A stretch of 64,000 bases of DNA from Hyperoplus lanceolatus (taxonomy: Eukaryota > Chordata > Actinopteri > Uranoscopiformes > Ammodytidae), in contig CM049405.1 in NCBI GenBank assembly GCA_026929865.2, positions 19,056,501 to 19,120,500 on the forward strand. The letters are read 5' to 3'. Positions 55,087 to 64,000 of this stretch are shown piece by piece. Numbering within the stretch: position 1 is the stretch's first letter; each line of letters begins with the position of its first letter. The translations under genes and the position numbers were made by a program. The notes beneath the pieces are model-generated. The model was not told the DNA's origin. It was given only the letters and a program-made list of their open reading frames with translations, and ran no database searches.

Positions 55087-56299
55087 ATTAGTCCCCCTCA
55101 GCGACTTTTTGTTTTTATTTTTCACCTGTGTTTTCTGCTCAACCTTCACACTTATCAAAGCCCATATTGCTTGTGCTCCGCTGTCTAGGGCAAAGTGATT
55201 TGTCTCGATTTCTGTGGACACACACATTCTTTTTCCTCTGCGGATGTGCTGTCTAGACACTGCGTTTTGCTGCAGGAGCGTGCTATAGAGCTAGGGCCAT
55301 CTCTGTTTTGGCCACTCTGTCAGTTTATGAAAGCGTCACACACTGTGGCCCCCCGAGGGGAAACTTGAGGAGCTGTCAGACAGCACACCGTAAAGAGTAA
55401 GCAGTGGATACTGTGTAAGTTGTTACTTGTAAGTTGGTTGTGCCAGGTCTCTTTTTCTCAGCATCATAAAAACAGAATATGCACAAATTAAAACTTAAGA
55501 CATATTCAAACTAAAAACTTAAATCACACACACTTATATAGCATTATCGGTCATTTACATTTTTCGAAATTGTGCCAAATGCACAATACGTTTTTGGTAA
55601 CTGCAGCACTAATGTGTAATGATGTAATGTCTCAATTATGCCATCATTAATAACACATCACACATCAGTCTTAATGAATGAACTATTCATCATTGTAGAT
55701 GAAAGGCCAGAAACATGAAACAGTCATGATAAGCTAATGCCGTTTTAATGATGATTACAGTGGAGTTGACAGTCAACAGAATACACAAGCTCCTTCCTGT
55801 TATAGGTCTTACTAGGTCACCTAAGTGCTGTGGTTGTTTTACTTTTCTTTTCTGCCTGCCCATGTATTGAGAAAACGCCTGAAGGCTTCTTTTCTTATGG
55901 ACATTCAGTCATTCCCTACTCACACAGGTGCGCCAAAATAGAATACTATTCATTTTTCTTTGGAATCAATATGATCTAAAAAATTTAAAAAGTGCAATTC
56001 AATGTTAAAACGTCTTAGGAGAGGAGAGCTTGGATAGTGATCGGGATTATGTCCTCAGAAATCCTCCACAGCATCCCCTTAAAGCACTATGGGTAGACAA
56101 GGCAAGCCCTATGCGGTAATTGTGCTCATAAGTGAATGAGACAGCACATCCCAAAGGGACTGTATCACTGCTTAACACAAATATGTTTCTCTGTCTAACT
56201 CTTTCTGGTTATCGATTGGCTCTGTGAAACCTGAATGACTCCAAGCCACCGCAGGTCTTATCTGCTCTGATCTTATGTCGCTCGCTCTTTCTACGTATT

Positions 56300-56303
<4 letters not shown>

Positions 56304-56358
<55 letters not shown>

Positions 56359-56392
56359 TTCTCTCTCACTCTCTCTCATATATTTCTCTCTC
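56304..56392 (+). repeat. (CT)n microsatellite
   Basis: About 24 pure CT units, then two ATATATTTCTCTCTC variants of a longer unit. Confidence 0.93.
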
Positions 56393-56478
56393 TATCCATA
56401 TCTCGCATCTACTCTCTGCTCGGTCTCAGCGATGTTTGAGTGCATGTGTGCGTGTCCGTGAGCGTATCTGTGAGCGCA

Positions 56479-56578
<100 letters not shown>

Positions 56579-56599
56579 AAGGAGAGTTTGATACCTAGC

Positions 56600-59500
56600 T
56601 GTGAAGGAATCAATAACCGTCTCTGTGTGACAGACACGGAACAATCGAGGTTAAGTGAATTAACACAGCGCTGTGTTTCTGCCGCTCACACCCCTGAATG
56701 TTCTTGTAGATAAATCAATTCCGGGCAACAATATACGTGCCATTGTGTTTGTTTAACAATCCCTGCACTCAACTACAACCTTAAGTCTTCTCTTGTATTG
56801 TCTATAGCTTCAATAAGAGGATGCATATACTTTACCTACAGAGGCATCCATCTTCTAGTTTTAATTTTGTGTTTTTTTGATGATACAATTAATTCACAAG
56901 ATTTAGAGTTTAGCATTCTACAGTGGCACTTTACTTTTAAAAATATGATCTACCCAGCTGTGAACTTGAAAGGCTGTACAATTGATGGGGAACTAAGGGT
57001 GTGAAGAGGTGGAGTCCATTATAGATGCTGTGGATTCAAGCTGACTGAAGCCAGCTTTCATGAAGCACACCTTTAACTTTGTCATCTTCTACATGTGGTG
57101 AGTGTGTTCTAATCAGACACTTATTTTCAAGGATAATATTTTAATACAAGTAAACACCTATGAGATAATCTAGTTCTGAAAGCAGTTCAAAATCTTAAAT
57201 GTCCACTGGAACAAATTGTACAGTATATACCTAAAAATGTTGTTTATTCACAATTGGACATTTCTCCCACTGCAATGCCTATGCTGGGATTGCCTTTGTA
57301 CTTTCTTATAGGAAATCCTGTGAGTCCTTCACAGAAGAGCTGAATGTTTATGACAACTGGTTTTCGCCATACAGAAGATGTAGTCTGCTCCAGAAGCTCT
57401 GGAGAGGGCCTTTTGTGTGGTTTATTTGCACTTGTGCTTTCAGAGCAGATGATTGCTGAAATGATCTACACTAACAATAATAAGAGAGTTAGACCAATGG
57501 AGGCTAATACAATTTTCTATCTGTCTCACGGGGATGTAAGCAGTGGTTCGCAGACTGTAGGAGAAACGACATGCTAATTTACAAAGGCCACCCAGCGCAT
57601 TTACAGTTGTCCCTGAATACACACTAAGCAGTGTCTCTTTTTGTCATTAACCAGGATTTTTAACCTTTTGCTGATCACCGTGGAGTCGCGACTTAACAGC
57701 TGCTGTGTGATTGATGCGACTATAGTGTTACACATCTAAATGCCACCCCGTTCCCCGGACACAATGGATAGCTAACCTTTCTACTGGAGTTACTCTATGT
57801 AATGATTGTGTATTATTGACACTCATTAGGGAGGCCTGCTAAGTGTGACCGTTCTCATCATATTGTACAGGGGGGGAACAGTGGCAGTTGTGGGCATTGT
57901 GAAAAGCAAGATCTAAATCCCCCAGACCCCGACTACTGTCTGTCTTCTTAAATTACTGGCAGCTTAGTGATAAAGGACACATTCAATAAAGTCTTACACC
58001 TTGATTAATATCTCAGTCATTGTATCCTGTTTGCTTTTGTAAAGCTTGGATGTAAGATGAGTTTGACTGTTTGACAGAAGGAAGAAGTGTCTCCCATATC
58101 ACTATAGAATAATACAACAACATTTGCGTTGTGACATTGGTGCAGATACATTTATTTGAAATGACTATCCAATTTTATAAGCAATTGTATGTTTTGCATG
58201 TAATACCCCATTATAGAATTAAATCAGTAACTAGATGTTACTTGATCAGTTGTCTGATTATACCAAATTAAGTAACACTTCAAATGCTCAATACAATGCA
58301 ATACAATACAATACAATACAACGTTTTCATTATGAGACGTTGTGATACAATGTTTGCATACAGACTGTACGTCAATGCAATGTGTGAATATTGTATGTCT
58401 GATCATCTGACCTCTTGGCTCCTTGTGTATGTGCAAGTGAATGTGTGTCAAACCGTAACAACAGCCTGGAGAGTCAAACCCATTGTATCTGCAGACAGTA
58501 CTACACATCTTTGGCCTTTTTTTTGGGTTTGTTTAGCAATCCTCAGAGGGACGTTTTGGGTGTAATCCTTTGTAATGATGGGGTCCTGTTGGGACTGAGG
58601 TGTCACACTAGTTGGTGAATGTGTGTTACAAACTCACCCACTCCACCTCGCCCCCAGCCCTGCAAGCTTATCCATTTCCCCAAGCGCATACGGGCACGCT
58701 AGGTGCCTGCTTGCCTGGCTGTCTGGAATGTACAGCTGGGGGAATTCACTTCCACCTGTTCTGCTCTGTGTGCAGTAGGTTGACCTTGCCAAAACATACC
58801 CATGTTTCTTGGCACTCGCGCAGAGCTATTACGTACTGTAAACACCCAGAGCCAAAAACAAGCACTCGGACGAGCGGTGGCTGGGTGAAGCCGGCCGTGA
58901 CCAAGTGAAAATGAAACTTTTAATGTAGATTAAGATGGTCCTTATGTTTACTGGCTGATTAATCCGTCTGGATCAACAACTGATCAACTGCAGTAAAACA
59001 AAAAAACTTCTATATTCATGATAAATAAAAGTAAATTAATGTAGGTGCCGCTTCAGTTAATGTCAGGCTTTTATTTTGTTTTGACTTCAAATTGCCAGAG
59101 TGTTTCCCTAATTAAAATGGAATCAGGGACATTTTCAGATATATTTGTTAGATTAAGCTAATAACGTGATGGAACACATCTTCTAAACATCATTAACCTG
59201 TAATTTTGTCCGTTTAACTTGGTTCTCGGGAAAGGATGGACTGTTTTTTGTGTCCATCAGTATATTGTTTTTTACTGGCCACGTGTGCATACTTGAACTT
59301 AAGCTTTTTTTTGGTTCAACATTTTTTTTAACATGTGCATTGATTTGATAGTATAATCTAAGATGTACTGACATGTTATGAATGTGATTCAGTGTATTTC
59401 AATTTGGACATAACATAAGATTTCCAACTCTGCAGATGGATACAAGCTGCCGATATTATGGATACCCAAGAGATCAATTGCTTTGCTTGAATAATCTTAT

Positions 59501-61330
59501 ATGCTTTGAAGAAGGTTAATGATACCATCGGTTTGCAATGGTGGGGTCATATTGAAGAAACCAGGCCAGTCAATTCCTTCTGAAGACATGATGTCTGCTA
59601 CATTGATTAGTCAATACTGGGACCTTCACACATTCAGGGCAGTTATATTGCCTGGTTGCTAAAATGTAGTTGTTTATCATACGGCAGTATACTACCAGGT
59701 GTGCCACAGTTTTTTCAAACATTCAACCTGAACATTTGTTAAGAGGAAGAGAATACACAAGACATTTACAGTTTAAAAAAAATCCACAGTACTAAATTGT
59801 TTGCAGAAAACATATTTAAACTAATGCACATTGCACTCAGTTGATATTTGCATTAAACACTAGCCATTTGAAATATAGAAAAAAAAGCAGATGATAGTTG
59901 TAAAGGATGATGATGATTTTGTGTGGACATGACATGACATGGTCCCACCTGTAGGAATTGATGGTGTTGAAGAATCTCTCAATCTCTATAATTACGGATC
60001 TGTTTGTGTTTTAATACTACATATTCCAATGATGTGCCTTGGGGGCTACACAAATCATTTATGCCTGGCTGGATGTGGCCTCACCAGAAGCCTCAAAGCA
60101 AGATAAAGACAAACAAATCGCTCACTTCACCTCGGCAACTCTGAAACCTCACTCCTTAAAGGCATCTTTTATTTATTTTTGAGACTCACAGAGAAAACAA
60201 CCCCTGAGAGATTTTCCAAAATACCTTTTGACAGGTCTTTGTTTTTTGCCTTGTGAAAGCCTTATTGCTATTCATGTCGCCTCTTTGGGCCTGTCACATG
60301 TTGCCACCTCAGCTGATTTGATAGACACTGTACCTGCTGTTTTTCGAATTTGAAACAATGCTTTCTTTTCGTCTTGATATTTTCCAGGACACCCCCAACT
60401 TTATAGAGCATGCGTGGGCTTATTGAAGCCACCTGGATCAACTAAAGAAGATGCAAACCTCAATGCTAATTCAAAGCTAAAGATCCCATTGAATAATGTA
60501 TGAATTAGCACAAGTGACCTGATTTAGATTCCAGTGTGCACACTGTATCTCTATTTTAGAAACTAGACTTTGAAATGTACTTTGAAATGTTGTAATCACA
60601 TTTAGCACACATTATGAGGGTTCTGGCTGGCCTTTTTTGACTTTGAAATGAAAAGCACGTCTATATCCACATTGACTTAATTTATTGGTATATCGATATT
60701 CATTTGTACTTGTATGTCTTGATCAAAGCATATGTGTGCTTATATTCTTCCCTCTGCGATGCATTTATTTTTAGACAAGTATTGCATTAATTTGATCAAA
60801 GCAGCAATATAGTGAGACTGCAATTTATTCAAAGCTCCTAATGGCAAATATGACCTCTGGTGTGTACTTTTCCCGTGATCATACAAGTTGATTTTAGGGT
60901 TCATGTCTTCTCTTCAGTATCTTCTAGTTGGTTACCAAGATAAGAATGGATGAAAAAGAAAGTATGTTGAAAATGAAATTATGTTGAATCTTTCAGCACA
61001 ACTACTGCAGTTTTTCATGACAGTGTGAAAGTTAAATAGACATTCCGTGGTTATAGATGGCCCATTTAAGTCAGTTGTATTATTTATTTTGTGAATTGTC
61101 CATAGATTATAAAAAAAACATTTGACGGCCAGTGAATATTGCACGTGCAGGGTCACGCTGAGGCTAGCCAACAAAAAACTAAAAACTAAAAGTTGTCTCT
61201 CCATTGACTCAAGTCTCTTTCACACCTTCCCAGTAAGTAACAGGGCTTACATGCCAGACCTCATGAGTGATTTTAACTATTCACACATTATTCTCCATTC
61301 TGAAAAATTGCCGTCTTGCAGATGTTCACA
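56600..61330. other. Intronic sequence, no gene seen
   Basis: No supportable gene or mobile element. A short (CAATA)n array lies at 58290-58320. Confidence 0.5.
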
Positions 61331-61339
61331 CATGACATT

Positions 61340-61510
61340 GCAATGCCGGTAATAGGTGGGGCTGAGATGTCCAGCTGGGGGCAGTAATATGCCTCGTCCA
61401 CAATGCAAAAGTCAACACGAAGAAGAAGGTCGATCAAGGCCGGATATGGGCCGACATTTATTGTACACCGCTAAAAACAACATAGCGGGCTGCGGAGAGC
61501 TGTTTTTGTA
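61340..61510 (+). mobile_element. Possible fish repeat fragment (GGGGCAGTAATATG...GAAGAAGAAGG)
   Basis: The stretch GGGGGCAGTAATATGCC followed by CGAAGAAGAAGG resembles an abundant fish repeat with the pattern GGCGGTAATGCGCC...AAGAAGAAGAAG. The following GC-richer part is interior-like. Ends and family could not be determined. Confidence 0.35.
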
Positions 61511-61799
61511 CAGAGAGGAGCTCTATTGTTTCAGCATCTGACCAATATCCAGCTATATTTGAAGAATGGAGCTTAACAAACATACATGGCACTATATCTG
61601 ACTCTGTAAAAATGTAATAACGAGGTTGGAGTCTTTATCAAAACCACCTCAGCTTTGATGGTATGAAACTCCAGCTGTTCCTATGATTGTGTTATTGTAG
61701 TATTTCCCCAGCTATGGAGGATAATCCCTTGTCATGAATACTATCATTACTAGTCTACCTTTGTATCATATGCCCTGAGGCCAACCTTTTCTGTCATTC

Positions 61800-62190
61800 A
61801 TACCTTTATAACAGACTTATTTCACCCTCTTTCACTGCTCCTTTATCACACAGTCCCCCTCTCTCTCTTTCTAGTTACCAGCATTTTTCTTTACCCTCTT
61901 TTTCTATTTCTATTTTTTGTATCCCTCCCTGTTCTCTCCCAATGCTTTCTTCCTCTCCATCCACTTTTCCAGCCAATTATTTCTGCTATTTCTCCTTCAC
62001 ACTTCTCTTCTTTCCTTTCTCTAAATACAGTTTTTCCTTTTGCTCCATCTCTCTCCCGCATCCCCCCTTTCCCTATATTTCTTTTCTTTTGCAGCCCTCA
62101 TGTGATACTCCCATAGTATTTCTTTCCAGCATGCTTGCTCTCTATATGTCTATCTCCCTGGCTGCCCCACCCTCCCTGTCTCTCTGAAAG
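61800..62190 (+). repeat. Polypyrimidine-rich tract
   Basis: About 390 bp strongly C+T biased on the + strand, without a clear repeat unit. The 81-codon frame inside is a by-product of the composition (Phe/Ser/Pro/Leu). Confidence 0.6.
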
Positions 62191-62199
62191 AAGGTGATA

Positions 62200-64000
62200 A
62201 CACCCAACGTTAGCTCGACGCTGCTCAGTCAGGGTTATCTTGTTCCTCTCCTCTTATCGCTGTAATGTGACACCACCTCTTATTCCTCCACAACAACCTC
62301 CACGTCAACTCAAATGGCTGCTTCCCTTACGCCATGCAGCAACCCATGAGTCCGGAATAATTGTTTACGATCCAGTGCCCAGTGAAATTTGCTTTCAGAG
62401 AGAGAGAGAGAGAGAGTGAGAGCCGTTTATTGAGGGGCACAGCTTGTAACATTGATATTGCTCTCAACCAGCAGAGTCTCGTGGGGGAATTATTGTAATT
62501 TTATTTTTTTGTTTGCCTCCTGCCCTCAACTGTTGTGAACGTCCTGACAGAGATTGAGAGATTAATTGATTAATCATAGTCAGTTTAGTTGCTTTGCCTA
62601 ATGTAGCTCTGCCTGGTACATGCCGTACTTTTTTTGAATCATTTTCCCATTCAGTTTGCACACAGCTTAATAGAAGAACAAATGCTCAACCCTGTGGAAA
62701 AGCAGATAAGGATTTTTTTTACTACCTATTTTTTTAACTATATTTTAACAGCGGTCCCCAAAGGTATCAAATTAATTTTCTTCCTTTCTCTTCTCCATTT
62801 ACGATCTATACACAATTTCTAAACTTAAACACTGGTCAAAGTAATGCATTCCAGTAGCCTATGTTAATACAGCATACAGGTGGGAGGTAGATTACACGTC
62901 TCTTACTTAGGGTTACTTTGGGTCTCTCCCATTGGATTTCAAAATATGTTGCCTCGTTGGCTCTTAGCTGGGTTGAGATCTGATGGCCAAGGCCATAGTG
63001 TATGATTCACACCAATTTCATCCAACCATTCAGTGACCTTGTGTGTGCTGTGTGAACGCACGTGTTGTCGTCATAGGCAAGGCCCTTCAGATCAGGATAG
63101 AAATGGAAGGTTAAAGGTGATCACTCTGAATAACTCCGCGATGACAAGTGGGACAAGTGGAACCAACCATGTCAGGAAAATGGCCCTACATAGGATAACA
63201 GCGCTATACCACACCAACCTCAATGTAAGGGTCAAGCTTTTGAGGCCCGTAGCAATCATACAAGTACAAATGCAAATGTCACTTCAGCCATTATTGCTAT
63301 TGAAACACTTGCCAGTCAAAGACTCTCAAAGATGTCTTCTTCCTGCCATCTCATAATAAGCTCTTATGTTCCTGCTTAACATGCATATGAGAGCATGATG
63401 TCATTAACTGTACCATGCAATTAACTGTACCATGCAATACATCTATATATATATATATATATATATATACATTTTGAGTTATTCAAATTCTATGTTTCTC
63501 CAATTAGCTTATTATTTAAGTTTTTTATTTCAGATTTTTTTTTATTGTATTGTATTTCATTACATTACAAAATATGCCCTATGCTCCTAACTCAGTCATT
63601 GTCTAAGTTATCAAGGCTATCAAAGTGACACAATTGTATTCTGAAGCTTTCCCATGGATTCTACCAGAATATTAGCACTGCAGAACTGAAAAACGACCGC
63701 AAAGTACACTGACTATCTTGTCTTAGGCCTTACTGAGACTATAACAATCGTCTTGATAATGATCGTGGATGTGGCTGTTTACCTGTGTGTGGGTATCTCT
63801 GCCTTGTGCGTGTTTATGTGAGAGCCAGTGTGGGCTTGCTAATGGCTTCATTATGATCAAATAACATATTCACAGCCAGCACTCCACATGATATATTTGC
63901 TTTTTTGAGGTCTGTCAGCAGGGTGGGCAGTGACAAGGCTTTTTGTTATGGCCTCCTAAATCTCAAAGGACCACATTGACTGCCTATAGTGAGCTAATTA
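62200..64000. other. Intronic sequence to window end
   Basis: No gene seen. It contains (GA)n 62398-62416, a perfect 17-bp tandem pair TTAACTGTACCATGCAA at 63404-63437, and (TA)n 63443-63469. Confidence 0.5.

Noticed and set aside
54712-55260. 182-codon minus-strand open frame, the longest in the window
   Set aside because: About 40 codons are (GT)n-encoded Val/Cys, and the rest shows no domain, start context or splice support.

Overview
The window looks like vertebrate, most likely teleost (percomorph-type), nuclear DNA. It is AT-rich and intron-like, with very dense (AC)n/(GT)n microsatellites, a tRNA-derived SINE, L2-type LINE 3' ends and several fish-style MITEs. No long conserved coding sequence was found. 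Nearly all long open frames are translated dinucleotide repeats or chance frames. These calls come from reading the sequence; no database search was run.

One host coding exon can be supported: a signal-peptide exon at 2475-2553 on the + strand, ending at a consensus GTGAGT donor in phase 1. It starts MKP, ends SSSSQS, and splits the next codon after its first G. That matches my recollection of exon 1 of the receptor tyrosine kinase ERBB4 (human protein begins MKPATG, exon 1 ends SDSQS). I therefore read 1-about 2300 as upstream/promoter and 5' UTR of an erbb4 gene, and 2554-64000 as the 5' part of its intron 1, which is very large in vertebrates. Exon 2 was not found.

Intron layout: 2.6-13 kb is mostly unique sequence with many microsatellites and a few stretches that could be conserved noncoding elements. 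14.0-17.8 kb holds three DNA-transposon relics: a TTAA-ended MITE, a 927-bp TTAA-flanked element and a hAT-like MITE. 18.58-18.83 kb is a pentanucleotide array. 21.7-22.8 kb and 32.55-33.67 kb are two nearly identical 1.1-kb DNA transposons with a LINE 3' end inside. 23.4 kb carries a SINE with an 8-bp target duplication. 28.9-29.5 kb carries a LINE/SINE tail and a MITE. 35.3-36.3 kb is a MITE-like fragment. 43.24-47.85 kb is the most striking object: a 4.6-kb fold-back element with arms of about 770 bp that are almost identical, an exact 8-bp target duplication, and an interior that looks like a three-exon transcription unit. 48-64 kb is again mostly unique intron with microsatellites.

The host sequence suggests one gene (erbb4). 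The rest of the recognisable structure is mobile DNA and simple repeats that have accumulated in its first intron.
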